The position numbers and the translations under genes are program-made. The notes under the pieces are model-generated. The model worked only from the letters and a program-made list of their open reading frames with translations. It ran no database searches and was not told the origin of the DNA. From assembly GCA_033816765.1 (NCBI GenBank), contig CM066296.1, positions 2,232,001-2,296,000 on the forward strand: DNA of 64,000 nucleotides, written 5' to 3'. Shown here one piece after another: positions 42,406-53,793 of this stretch (its first letter is position 1; the number at the start of each line of letters is the position of its first letter). Origin of the DNA: Nothopassalora personata (taxonomy: Eukaryota > Ascomycota > Dothideomycetes > Mycosphaerellales > Mycosphaerellaceae).

Positions 42406-43028
42406 CAAGCACGAGGCGCTCAAGGCGTTTGATCTGGTCGCGGAAGATGAAGTGCGCATCATGCTGAACGTTTGATGCGCGCTCACTGCGTTGCATCATC
42501 AGGGAATGCGGTGCTAATCGCAGGCGCACCAAGCCTGTTCGGAACCGGCTGTCGACTTTCATATGAGGCCGGTATGCAGTTGAGTTGAGAGACAGACCCG
42601 ACGACAACCAGGCCCGGTCAGCCCTCAGTTGAACCGTGGACAACCGAAGCGGGAACCCGAATCGGAAAGCCTCGTGACTTCAGTCGCTGCTGTCATCCTT
42701 CGCGCCATCTATATCACGTCATCCTAGCTCGAACTGGTCGCAATCCTCCCGAAAGTAGCAAAATCGATATGCTACACTATCAAAGCATCAACGGCATTCA
42801 CGATGCAACATCCAGGGCAGGCTCAAATGCATCAAAGGAAACAAGCATGGAACGCTTGAGTAGTATAAGGACCACGCAGATCTGTAGGTCAAACATGTAC
42901 CTGGTATTTTCTTCGCTGTTTACATATCACGATCATCCATCGCTTTGCGAGACTTGCGTTCTGCAGATGTGCGCGCCAACGGAGGTCGTCGACCTGAAGC
43001 CACACGATTCACTTCGGACGAAGACATC
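42406..43028. other. intergenic, no gene seen
   Basis: Only short overlapping ORFs in several frames without motifs. Confidence 0.4.
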
Positions 43029-45001
43029 ATGTCAGAATCCTCGAGACCGAAGATCACATTTGCGTGCGACTCATGCAAGCGGCAAAAGGTGAAGTGTACC
43101 GGCGTATAGCCTTGTGAGAGATCATCAACAGTGGCGTTAGTTTTGGCTGCACTTTCGGAAGCTCTGCGAATCGGGTACGAGAAAATCATTGATCATCCCA
43201 GATAAACCGCTGACACCTCCACGGTGCGTTCATCATGTTGAGCATCACTTATCGTTCTACTGCTGTATAGGCATCCCACTCCAGAACAACAGCGGTGTTC
43301 TACACTCGACGCCTGGAAGAAAAGGCGCTGAGCCATAGGCGCTCCTGGGGGAGCACCCTCACATCGAGATTGGTGCGATAGCGTCATCATTATCGATGAG
43401 ATGTCGTGCTATTATTGTGCACTCAGCTGCAGAGCACGATCACGTTCATCGTTCGAAAAGCACTGCGAGAGATCTGGTCGACATGCTTACAGGAGCCGAA
43501 GACGATTTCATATCAACCAAAGGAATCAGCGGGCGCACCCATGTCAGTGTGAGTCGCTGTTGAAATCGTGAACAAATCAGTTACAGACCTGCAGCTTCCA
43601 CGGACGATTTGCTGGGCTTAGCATGCTGCGGACGGTGCGCGACCTTTGTGCGAAAGCTGCCGGCACTGCACACTCTCCCTCGGATCTTTCGGGGTGGGCA
43701 TTGGTAGAACAACATGCAGGATTCACTTTCGTGACCTAATCATCGGTACGCAGGCTGAAGCTTTTCATTTCAACTTCCTGGACACGCCTTCGTACCATCA
43801 TATGGCATCGTTTGCGCTACTGACATCACGCGAGAAGCTACAGCGAACCATCGCGATCGCACTCGATTGCGCTCTCACGTGCGAGGAGCCTGACGATCGC
43901 GCCCGACTCAAGGGTCAAATTGGCGATCTATACAAACGAAATGCAGATGAATATACGCAGGAGAATCGCCGGGCACTGGGCTTGGTATATGGTCTGATGG
44001 CTCTAGGGCGAAGGCATGAGCCGGATGGGAAAGATCAAGACGCGAATAGAGGACCGGAACTGCTCGTGCTAAAAGGGTTAGTTGATGTTGAAACACTACT
44101 TGCAATTATCAACTGACAACGCCTAGTATTATCTATTTCCAAGCGGCAAGAAGCATAGCGGACACGAGCGACACACACGATCTCAACACTATCCGGACTC
44201 TCCTCATCATGCGATATATCTGCTCCCTTCCTCAATGATCTCGAAAGCGTATACATGCATATGCACTGCCATCAACGCCGCAATGAGACTTGGTCTGCAT
44301 GTCTCCAGCGCTTCACTGGCTGAGAAGTTCAGCGACTCGCAGTCATCAGAGCGTCGCCGTGTCTTTGCAGTTCTAAACCTAATTGATATCTACGTCTCAT
44401 GCATACTTGGCCTTCCGAACATCTTGCGCGACGCAGATCCAGGCCAGATCGTCCCCAGTTCCCGAAGAAGACATGGCAGACGAGGGAACCAGCTTCGTCA
44501 CTCGCCATCCGCTGTCACCGCTCTCGCAAACCATCCTCGCTGCCAATCTTTTCCGAACAAGGCTGAAATCTTGGAAGAGCAGTTTCCCAAGAACAGAAAT
44601 GCTGTTAACGAGCACGGAAAGCACGAAGTAGACCATCGGTTCGTTGCCAAAATTGAAGCAAAGCTCCACGACTGGCACGAAACACTCCCACAAATGTCAA
44701 CTACCAACGTGGGAGACCGGGCAATGAGTCGCAACTGATGCTCCGCTTCTGTCACGCTGCCGTGCAAATGATGCTGTATCGACCCTTCGTACACCATGTA
44801 GTACGCAGCCAAGACGATCCCGAGTTCAACTACAAAGGGTGTGCTCTCGGATCATCCTGCATTCGAACATCGATGCAAGCGGTATGGCTGGTGGATGCTT
44901 TCGACCGCCACGGTCACCCGCACGAAGCGCAATGGTTCAACACATACACTCTTGCACTAGCTGCCAGCTCGTTGATGCTGTTGGTGCTGGGTGCACACTA
45001 A
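43029..45001 (+). pseudogene. Zn2Cys6 transcription factor pseudogene
   Basis: ATG at 43029 begins a zinc binuclear cluster (FACDSCKRQKVKCTG) that is cut by TAG at 43107-43109; the last cysteines are not recoverable in frame. Downstream, pieces of a fungal-specific transcription-factor domain lie in different frames. They are 43646-44116 (REKLQRTIAIALDCALTC, NRRALGLVYGLMALGRR), a block near 44150-44220 (YFQAARSIADTSDTHDLNT), 44235-44730 (AAMRLGLHVSS, RRRVFAVLNLIDIYVSCILG) and 44738-45001 (LRFCHAAVQMMLYRPFVHHV). Frame changes near 44120-44235 and 44710 and several stops make a functional product unlikely. Some breaks could hide introns, but the stop inside the DNA-binding cluster is decisive unless spliced out. 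Confidence 0.65.
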
Positions 45002-45510
45002 GGAACCCCGACTATTGTTGAGAATAGACGTGCTGCGTTTGCAGCGAGCGAGAGAACTACTTGGGAAACTTGCAAGCAAGAACGTTTCTTGGGGGAGATG
45101 TTTCGAGTCGTTGTCTGGTCTGCCAGAGTCTGCGCCGGCGAGGCCTTCGGGGGTGGTGGCATTCCACCGCGCTCTCGGTTCATGATGTGTATTGGAGCAT
45201 TTCCACAAGGTAGCGTCACCTCTTCTGGGGCTTAACTTGAAGTTCGACTACGACGATGCAGAATGAGACGATTGAGTAGGGTCTGTGCTATAGAGCATCG
45301 CCACGGAGTCATCGTCTTGGGAGCATAACGATGCAGCGCCGACTTGGGTCGGTCGCGTCGCCGAAGTTCTGAATTTTTTTAGAAACAGACGAATAACTTC
45401 TTGCTTAAATCGCGAGAGAGTCTAATACTTTACGAATATATAAACGGTATCTAGGTCTAGATATCGCAAAAGTTTCGCTATCGTACATCGACTTTTGCGG
45501 AAGGTATATA
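45002..45510. other. intergenic passing into AT-rich decayed sequence
   Basis: From about 45370 the sequence becomes TpA-rich and RIP-like. It holds a small hairpin (CGCAAAAGT near 45465 with ACTTTTGCG near 45490). It may be the outer flank of the Tc1/mariner element. Confidence 0.4.
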
Positions 45511-46885
45511 GTACTTGCGCTAAAGTCTCCGGCCCGCTACGTCATTTTTCACGCGACGCGTTTACGCGTTTCTCTACCTTTCTTCTTTAACACTATAATA
45601 TAGCAACACTACGCACTCCGTTAGCGCCTATATTAGCAAATAGGGTAGCTAGACACGAGTTAAGTCCTTCGTTAAGATCCTAGGTATATAGGGTATAGCG
45701 TTATAGTAATATACTAACCGAGATCTTAAAGTAGGAGAAAATCCCTAAATCTACTATCTAGACCGTAATTAAGAACATACTAAGATAGGCACTATAACCT
45801 TAGTATACCGTAGTAGCCGCCCTAAGAAGATATAGTCGCGTCGTAAGATACGGTATATTATTAACGCGGTACGAAAGAATCTAAAGTAGTCTTATACTAA
45901 GCTTATTCGTAACCTCTATCTAGAAGTTAAGCGCGATACGATACGACGACTTCTTAATATCTATAATATTAAGAAATAGAAAGTAGCGAAGAGACTAGTA
46001 TTTACACCTAAATACGTAAGGCTCCGGCTTACCTTTGCGTTAAAATAGGAGTATATTACTATTTAAGAGTAGCTTAATATTCCATTTTTAGACGAGTGCT
46101 CCGTAGAGCGAGGAATAGGTAAGAAACGCGACTAGTACTTTTGCGTACCCTACTAGAAGTAGGACCGTAAGATAATCTAAATATATAATAAAGGTAAGAG
46201 TATATTAGTAATAGTATAGGCTAGTATCTACGGTAAAGGTAAACGTACTAAATTAGTAGTAATAAGGCGTAATCCGGACTCTCTAAGGAAGAGCTACTCT
46301 ACGGTCTCCTACCTTAAAGTCCTTAATAAAGGACTACTTCTAATCTACTCGGATAACGATATAAATAGGCTTATATTTATATAAGATAATGCCCTAATAT
46401 ATAAGGCTCGAAAGGTGTTATATTAGTTTAAAGAATACGGTATAAACGTGCTTATAGATTAGCCGCTATATAGCCCGGATCTTAACCTAATCGAGCACCT
46501 ATAGTTCTTACTTAAGGAGTACGTATACATTATTAACCTACACTTTAACGACATCTAAGGCGTATAATAGTAACGTAAGGAACTTAAGAGGATACTACCT
46601 ATTGTATAGGTACGTATTCCTACGTATAGGGTACGTATAGTATTAGAGAGTATACTAAATAGGATATAAGTAGTAATTGCTATAGAGGGCTAGTGTACGG
46701 AATACTAACTAGATAGAAACACCCTAAAGTCGTAGAATCTATTGCTAATATATATATCTATAATTCCTAAAAGTATAGTTATCTATAGATTATTATATAT
46801 CGTAATATACTCGTAAGAATAGGTTAGGTTATTTCTTAAAAGTTAGCTATACTTAGTAAAGCCGGAGACTTTTGCATCGGAGTTG
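45511..46885 (+). mobile_element. RIP-decayed Tc1/mariner DNA transposon
   Basis: The plus-strand translation, with many TAG/TAA stops, shows a Tc1-type DDE transposase. The first Asp lies in FLDECSVERGIGKKRD (near 46090), the second in DNALIYKARKVLY (near 46390), and the Glu in PLYSPDLNLIEHL (near 46490). Candidate terminal repeats share AAAGTCTCCGGC (left 45511-45533, right 46861-46885) next to TA dinucleotides. The element is about 1.4 kb, normal for the family, and inactive. Boundaries are approximate because the outer parts of the terminal repeats are decayed. Confidence 0.8.
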
Positions 46886-47288
46886 TAGCTATTTCTTCGC
46901 TAAAAATTGTAGAACTATCGGTTGCGTTTTACGCTAAGACTTATTTATATCGCTACCTCGAGATAATAAATAATATATTTTTGCATGTTTATAGCGCGGA
47001 TCCGACAGCGTAGAGTGTACCGAGTAAGTCGATACATATAGTATATTAGGCTATATAGGGATGTTGTTGTGCAACAGGTCTGTTTATACGACATAGCGTT
47101 CTAAACTTTGCGGAGCGATACGGAGAAACGCAGATCCCTCCTCCCTGCACTTTATCCGTCCCGGGTCGCTACTGTACAAACGCCAAATCATGCAGTACGA
47201 GCAGTTCTTCCGCCTTGGCCGAGCGATGCCATGAAGCTCGACTCCAAGTCATGTCAACATTGCCAATTGCAAGCTTGATCGAACACTT
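46886..47288. other. decayed flank and promoter of the GH43-type gene
   Basis: AT-rich to about 47080, then normal composition up to the next ATG. No gene seen. Confidence 0.4.
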
Positions 47289-48349
47289 ATGAACATGAAG
47301 TACATAATCAACACAGCTGTGGTAGCAGCACAATGCCTACTCTCATCAGCAAGCCTGCTGCCTCGACAAGATCCTGCTTATGCTGGCTACCTAATTTCAA
47401 CCTTCTCTGATCCGGAGCCTAGTGTGCAGCAGTATCTGTCGAAGGGCAATGGTCCCGGGTCGTATACTTTTCTGAATGATGGCAAACCAATACTCGACTC
47501 TACTGTGGGAACAAGGGGCGTACGAGATATCTACCTGACCCATACTGCCGATCGATCTCGGTGGTATTTGCTAGCGACAGGTCAGTGTCTCGCAACGGAC
47601 GTCATCAAATAGACGCAGTGCTCACGATCAATTGAGATCTCGACACCAACGCCTCCGGCTTTGACTGGGACATCGCGACCCGAAACGGCAGCCAGTCCCT
47701 CGTAATCTGGAGTTCGACCAACCTCGTCGACTGGTCAGAAGCAAAGCTCACTCGCGTCGAGACGTCCACAGCAGGCATGACCTGGGCTCCTTCAGCAGTC
47801 TGGGATGACGCCACGAGCCAATTCTACCTCTTCTGGGCCTCCCGCCATTACTCCGAGTCAGACACAGCACACAGCGGCACAGCATCCCTCGACCGCATTC
47901 GCTACGCCACAACAACCGACTTCGTCACTTTCAGCGCTCCGCAAGATTACCTCGCCCTTGAGGATACTCCTCTGATCGACCAGGAGTTCCAGGACCTTGG
48001 CGAGCCGGGCCATTGGGCGCGGTTCCTGAAGAATGAGACTGTTAACCAGATCTATCAAGAGACTACCACTGAGGGCTTGTTCGGGACCTGGACGAGGATC
48101 TCGGGGTATGTAAGACCTGAAAGTCCGAGGGAGGGAACGGCGGTGTTCAAGGATAATTTGCAGCTGGATTTGTATCATATGCTGTTGGACGATTATACGC
48201 AGTATGTGCCGTTCGAGACGACGGATATATTGAGTGGAGTCTGGACGCCGTCGAGCTTTGCGGAGTTCCCCACGGGGTTGAAGCATGGGAGTGTTACGCC
48301 GCTGACACAAGAGGAGTATGATGTTGTGGCGGAGAGGTATGGGGTGTAG
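47289..48349 (+). CDS. secreted glycoside hydrolase, GH43-type five-bladed propeller
   Basis: Two exons (47289-47580 and 47637-48349) are joined by a 56-bp intron with GTCAGT and TTGAG ends that keeps frame, giving 334 aa. The N-terminus is a signal peptide (hydrophobic to about residue 24, then LLPR). The product matches the layout of GH43-like arabinosidases/xylosidases: [10 protein letters not shown] with the conserved [55 protein letters not shown] and an REGTAVF block near the end. In the families I know, the Asp of VRD and a Glu near EGP act in catalysis. Here the block usually read WAPE is WAPS. Likely role: plant cell-wall arabinan/xylan side-chain degradation outside the cell. Confidence 0.7.
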
Positions 48350-48633
48350 AATGACTCGAGGATTGGTCGATGAACATACTCGCAATGCCAGCTACGTGAA
48401 ACCCTGTACAATAAGACCCTCTGCCAATGACCTTTCAAGAAGCCTCGGCAACGCTCGTGCTAATACGTTCGTTATTTGCCTCCACTCCGATACCATCGAT
48501 GGCTGCTGTCAGTTCCAGACCGTGCTGCTGTCACAGGCATACAGAACACCTGCAGCGATTTGCCAGCGTTGCGGCATCGTCTGCACGGCTGCTCTCTCCT
48601 TAATCGTAACACGTCCATTACTGCGAGCGGCCT
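48350..48633. other. intergenic, convergent genes
   Basis: Short gap between convergent genes, nothing specific seen. Confidence 0.4.
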
Positions 48634-49380
48634 CTATGAAGACCTCACCCGAACCGACCCTGCCCCTGTGCTCTCTCGTTCTCTCTTCACTTTGACGAGA
48701 CGCAAGAGCCGCGCTTTGACGTCGTCTGTGTAATCCTCCGCTACCTTGTCCGCTTCTGAGACGTCCGGTATTCTCGGTCTTCCGAAGGAAGAACCTACCT
48801 GGTCACTCAATGAGGCAACGTGACAGAACTTCAAGCCACCCAACTTCCCCGTCCAGTCTGCGTCTGCGGACGCCACCGCGACTGCGGCTCTCGCCCAAGG
48901 CAGGAGCAAGTCTACCATCACGTTGGCATCGTACACAAAACGCGGGACATATGCGATCTCCAGCTTCATCAGATTAGGCGCGTGCTGAAGTGCTGTGATG
49001 GCCAGCGTTGCGAACGTCTTCGGGAATGAATTCACAACGGTGATCTTGCGGACCAGTAGAGCGGACTTCTTGATGCGCGCGAGGAAGGCGCTTAAAGCGC
49101 GCGGGTCTTGCTGAAAGGTAAAAGCATTGTCGCCGTAGAGGAACGCGTTTGCCTCGTGGTTGATCTGCTTTGAGGTGGCGAGGATGTTTGCTGATGGTGA
49201 TGCTTCATACCAGTTCTGGATTCTGACCGTGATGCGCCTGCCATCATTGTCTTCGAGTCCGAGTTGAATGGAATGTGGCGCCACCAGCAAGATCTGGTAG
49301 ATGTTGTTCCTTAGTTCTGCCGGAAGTGTGAGGAGAGCTGAGGTCTTCTTGCCCGCCTTGTGCTGGCTGCGCGAAGACAT
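48634..49380 (-). CDS. LPAELR-motif (F-box-like) protein
   Basis: An uninterrupted 248-aa ORF from ATG at 49380. Near the N-terminus is SALLTLPAELRNNIYQILLVAP, the hallmark of a very large Pezizomycotina family of F-box-like proteins. ILATSKQINHEANAFLYGDNAFTF is the second conserved block. The C-terminal half is Ala/Leu-rich and helical, ending in a basic tail. No catalytic domain is present. The probable role is protein-protein interaction, by analogy with F-box proteins; nothing in the sequence names a partner. Confidence 0.8.
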   Translation of the reverse strand: MSSRSQHKAGKKTSALLTLPAELRNNIYQILLVAPHSIQLGLEDNDGRRITVRIQNWYEASPSANILATSKQINHEANAFLYGDNAFTFQQDPRALSAFLARIKKSALLVRKITVVNSFPKTFATLAITALQHAPNLMKLEIAYVPRFVYDANVMVDLLLPWARAAVAVASADADWTGKLGGLKFCHVASLSDQVGSSFGRPRIPDVSEADKVAEDYTDDVKARLLRLVKVKRERESTGAGSVRVRSS

Positions 49381-50350
49381 GGTCGGATGTAGTGTCGTGG
49401 TGTCGAGTGTTGAGTGTCCGAGTGTCCGAGTGTCAAGTGCAAGTCGTTGTTGCGTTTATTCCCTCTCCAAGGTGAGGTTCTCGTGCGGGAGCGGGTAAGC
49501 GCGGCCGGCAAGGATTGTTCAACGGCGCGGGACGAACTTCACTTGGCGTTCACGTGCAGGCTATGCAAGTTTGACACGAACATCACAGACAGCTTGGTCG
49601 GCGTTGTGGGCACGTGAGAGTCTGCATATCAGCGCCGGTCACCAGTGAACAGAGTAGGAGGTCATGGTGGACAAGTGTTTCAACCCGCGATGCTGACGTA
49701 AAGCTGGACAAGCGATCGGGTGTCTGCACAACCGCAAACAAACTTGTACAACTTAACAAGGTAAATAGGAGAACCAATCTCGCTCACTGCCCCTCAACGA
49801 ATGAAGCAGACGGTTGTCAGTAAGCAATTTCGCTTCCACTGGCCCCTTTCAGTACGTCGACATACGGGATGCAGCTGCCTGGAAGGTGGCTACCTCGAGC
49901 ACCGAAGCGACAACGTGCGGGACCTCGGAAATTGCTACGCCCATCGATTGAAGCTATATACGATGTTCCTACCGTGAGAGCCTCTACAATTGACTGTGCT
50001 TGCCATATTTGTGGGCCACTCATCGTCCAGAGCTGTAGCCAGTCCTGAGCAGGTGACGATGCTCCACAGCCACAGGACGGGGGTCGGTATAGCAAACCTG
50101 GACTAGGGTGTGCAAGCATATCATCACCTAGTCGCCAAAGCAGTGCCGTCCGGCAACACCGCAAGTTTCCTGACCTGGTCAGCAATGACCCCATTCCCGC
50201 GCCGCTCGGTGGTACTGCACTCGAATTGCGTATCCCTTCGTTTATATACTGGCACGTACTCGCGAAGTTCCCTTCTTCTTTCGATCTAATTATTGAAACG
50301 GCGAAAGGTCCTCGTATATCTCCTCTGAATGTGTCACTCGTTATCATCGT
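49381..50350. other. intergenic with one doubtful ORF
   Basis: A minus-strand ORF of 176 aa (ATG at 50347 to 49817) has no recognisable motif and a composition unlike a folded protein, so it is not called. Nothing else is visible. Confidence 0.35.
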
Positions 50351-50830
50351 CTAATAGATCATCGTCCTACTCGCTACCTCTTCCTTGTCTGAGTCTCCAG
50401 CCCACGCTGATGGATCTCTCAATGTCACTAGTGGTAAGCTAGGACTCCTCCGTGCATAGGAATCCACCATATCACGTTCTCGAAGGTTATGCTCCTCGGC
50501 GCAAAGGCGTCTCACCTTCTCCTTGTCGACGTGATCGCCTTCAACATCTTTATCATAATCCACGATACACTTCTCAGGGATAGCTAGCGGACTTTTGCTT
50601 AAAGCATAGCTATGTTCCCAGTCATCAGGAAACCGGAAAATCCAGTAAGTCAAGTTGTTGTACTCTGGAACAAGCTCGGAATCTCTTTTCGTGGGATCGA
50701 TGACACCTCCGGAAGTCGAAGTGTATCGTTCCAGACCCAAGACATACTCGTATATCAGGATTCTGACCTCAGCGGGCAGACAAACACACCCGAGAATAGC
50801 TCTATGGGCTGTTACTGCTCGGGTCCAGGA
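50351..50830 (-). pseudogene. LPAEVR-motif gene, start not found
   Basis: The minus-strand frame carries CLPAEVRILIYEYVLG, then ERYTSTSGGV ... WIFRFPDDWEHSYALSKS, and stops at 50351. This is the same LPAELR...IYE motif as the gene at 48634-49380. The frame is open upstream to about 50830 but contains no ATG before a TGA. The gene is therefore either truncated or starts in an upstream exon I cannot identify. Confidence 0.4.
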
Positions 50831-51540
50831 CTCCCATCAGTTTCTCGTCCAGCCCTGTATTGAACACCACTTAGGCCTCGATTGGGCCATATCATGCTTT
50901 GTTCAGAGATTACGCCGGAGTACGACAGGAGGCGATGGACTGCTCGTCGACTGGACAAGAAGCATTCGCGTCAATACCACGCGTCAATCCTCGAGAGCGC
51001 GAAGAGGACGCCGGATCACCCGGCGCCATGGCTCATCGACGTCTCCTTGGCGATAATGATTGATGCATATCTCCCTTCTCCATCATGCGCAGCACAACGC
51101 GCTTCGCAGCAAGTTCGAGGCTCAACACATGCCATTGTCTGGGATGACTCGACACAGCAGGACTATCCTGATCAATCTATAGCAAGGGCCGTATTGATGG
51201 GCACTAAGAGGGTACTTTGCTTGCCATGCATGTCATCAGACCGGCACCATTTTCACCATAAACTCGTATGCGTGTGGTTTGTGCAAGAGCAATGCCGCCA
51301 GAGAAGGATTTATCGGCGCTTGCCTGAGAGTTCAGGCAGGGTTGGAAATCCGGCCATTTTTCGGGGTGAAAGTGCTCCACCATGACGACAGCCATTGGTC
51401 CTGGGAACACTTCACTGCGGGATACTGCCTTTTAACAGCTACTTCTACGAAGCAGATAAGAATGAGCTGACTTCTTAGTGCTTACGACTAGAACAGAACA
51501 ACTTCTGACTACTTTGTGAGCATTTCGCCTTGTCGATGCG
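50831..51540. other. intergenic, no confident gene
   Basis: A 167-aa plus-strand ORF (50882-51385) lacks motifs and is left out. This is presumably the promoter region of the oxidoreductase gene. Confidence 0.35.
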
Positions 51541-52736
51541 ATGTCCACCCGACTGACCCAGATTTCTCAGCACGTATCGAAGACCAAGATGGCATCACAA
51601 CTTCCACCCACCGTGAAGGCTGTCGTCGTCAAAGAGAACAAAGCCAAGGTCTCTGAGATCCCAATCCCAAAGATCCGGCCGACGTATCTGCTTGCCAAGG
51701 TCGACGCCGTAGCTCTCAATCCCACCGACTGGAAGCACATCCACAAGCGAGCTGCTGGCAACGGAATTGCCGGATGTGACTTTTCGGGTACTGTGGTCGA
51801 AGTTGGCCCAGAAGTCTCACAGTCTTTCAAGCCAGGTGACAGAGTTGCTGGCACTACTCACGGTGCCAACTACTCTCAGCCAGAGGACGGCTGTTTTGCT
51901 GAGTATGCTGTTGCTAAGGCGGACTTGCTCGTCAAGATCCCAGACAGCCTGCCATCTGAGAAAGCTGCCACATTTCCACTGGGAGTGTCGACGGTTGGAC
52001 AGGGTCTCTTCCAGAAGGGCTTGAAGCTCAACTTGCCAGACAATCCGACCAAGAGTGGCGAGACTGTTCTCATCTATGTAAGTACCGACCAATACTCCAT
52101 GGCATAATCCATGCTGAACTACTCTAGGGCGGCTCTTCCGCCACCGGCTCCCTCGCAATCCAATACGCCACCCTCGCCGGCTACAAAGTCATCACAACCT
52201 GCAGCCCCCACAACAACGACTTCGTCAAATCGCTCGGCGCCACCGCCGCCTACGACTACAGAGATCCCGCCTGTGGCAAGAACATCAACAAAGACACCAA
52301 CAACTCCCTGCGCCTCATCTGGGACACAATCTCTCTCGAAGGCTCCGCCAAGATCTGCGAGGAAGCTCTCTCCACCGACGCAAAGGACCCCAAGTACTGG
52401 AACATTCTGCCAGGCGTCAAGTTGCCGACCAGGACAGATGTCGACACGGGTTTCACGTTTATGTACACAATCTTTAACGATGCGTTCACCAAGGGTGGAC
52501 GGGATACGCCTGCGATTCCCGAGGATTTCGAGTTTGCGAAGAAGTTCTTTGGGATTACGGAGAAATTGTTACAGGAGGGCAAGTTGAAGACGCATCCGGA
52601 GAAGGTTGGGGAGAAGGGCCTCGAGGGCGTTCTTCAGGGCTTGAAGGATTTGAAGGAGGATAAGGTTAGTGGGAAAAAGCTTGTTTACAGAGTGAAGGAG
52701 ACGCCCGCGGATTCGAAGGCGGAGATTGAGTTGTAG
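51541..52736 (+). CDS. MDR-family zinc-type oxidoreductase (enoyl-reductase-like)
   Basis: Exon 1 is 51541-52077, exon 2 is 52128-52736, and the 50-bp intron has GTAAGT and CTCTAG ends and phase 0; the product is 381 aa. The GroES-like N-terminal domain shows VDAVALNPTDWKHI, AGCDFSGTVVEVG and FKPGDRVAG. The Rossmann part begins at the splice site, with LIYGGSSATGSLAIQYATLAGYKV (split by the intron) and LGATAAYDYRDP. This is the layout of fungal medium-chain enoyl reductases and quinone-oxidoreductase-like enzymes that bind NADPH; zinc ligands are not evident. The substrate is unknown. An in-frame ATG at 51589 is an alternative start. The neighbours do not suggest a cluster. Confidence 0.85.
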
Positions 52737-52843
52737 ACATGTGTTGAGTACACCGCCTGATGTTTGGTGGAGACCGGCTCCATATGATTGATACTCAGCG
52801 CTATGACCCGCATAGCTGAAGTCCTCAACCGCCTTCCTAGCAT

Positions 52844-53449
52844 TCACAGAAACACAACCCTGTACTTATCCCAAGCATACCCATCCCCATCCACCACATG
52901 GCTTCTAACCTTCACGAGCTCAAACTCAATCCCCTCCCAATACTTCTCCTCTATACCCTCTTTCTGCTCCGCGGGATCCTCATTCCAATCCGTCATAATC
53001 GTAATACCCAAGACGTGCCGTCTATTGACCACACCAATACACCGCAACCACTCTCCCGTCGACATGAGCGCCTCGGAATTCTGGTTCCCGTGAAAGACGC
53101 CCTTCGTCCGGTAATAATACGCTAGAAGTTCCTGCCGCAAGATCCTGCAGGCTCTGGTAATGGCTGGTTGTCGCGCTGCGGTGCGGTCTGTCGGTGTCGC
53201 TGTGGGGATGTGCACAGTGCGAAGGGCCGTACTGTACTCGCTGGTGTATGCTTGGGCGATGATGTCGCTGGTGAGGCTTGGGGTGTCGTTGATGGCGAGT
53301 TTGCCGATTTTGCTCCAGAGCTCTGCTGGGAGATCGAGGAGGCGGAAGGGCTGCTTGATGTTAGGCGGTTGGGCCAGTGGGCTTTATGTACGTACCTTCT
53401 CGTGATGGGTCGTTGTAGCGACCATGGTGTTGGTGCTTGAGCTTGTCAT
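52844..53449 (-). CDS. F-box-like protein, one intron
   Basis: This is the intact relative of the broken genes at 36-38.9 kb. Exon 1 (53396-53449) encodes 18 residues from ATG at 53449. A 45-bp intron (53351-53395, GTACGT, CTAAC branch, GCAG) leads in phase to exon 2 (52844-53350). The product has about 186 aa. It begins its conserved part with LRLLDLPAELWSKIGKLAIND, then AITRACRILRQELLAYYYRTKGVFHG and a C-terminal domain containing LGITIMTDWNEDP. The F-box-like start suggests a ubiquitin-ligase adaptor, which is inferred from the motif alone. An upstream ATG (53641) in the same exon frame is possible but less likely. Confidence 0.7.
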
Positions 53450-53793
53450 GTTGCCTTGTGATGGAGTATGAGTAGATATGTTGTTGCTGTTGTTGTCTGT
53501 GTCTGGGATTGGAGTTGTAGGGCTAAAGATGGTAGCGTCGAACGTGCAATGTACTGGTACATCCCTTGTCAATTGCCCTCGTGATCTGCCGCCGTGTAAC
53601 GGAAATGAGCAGTAAGTGACATGTAAGTGAAGTGAAGCCAATCTTGAAGCTCATATCACCTCAGACGAAGCTAGACCCGGCAGATGCATAGTGCCCCTTG
53701 ACCCTCACGAACCACCACGATGGCACCGAACATCCGCCAATGAAAGTAGCACCTCTTGCATAACCCCTCTACGCTCTACCCTCAATAACCCCC
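53450..53793. other. intergenic, no gene seen
   Basis: Contains a TG-rich run near 53470-53500 only. Confidence 0.4.

Noticed and set aside
49817..50347. 176-codon minus-strand ORF
   Set aside because: No motif, no support from neighbours, and a composition more like random open frame.
50882..51385. 167-codon plus-strand ORF
   Set aside because: Partly antisense to the LPAEVR-motif frame region, without recognisable features.
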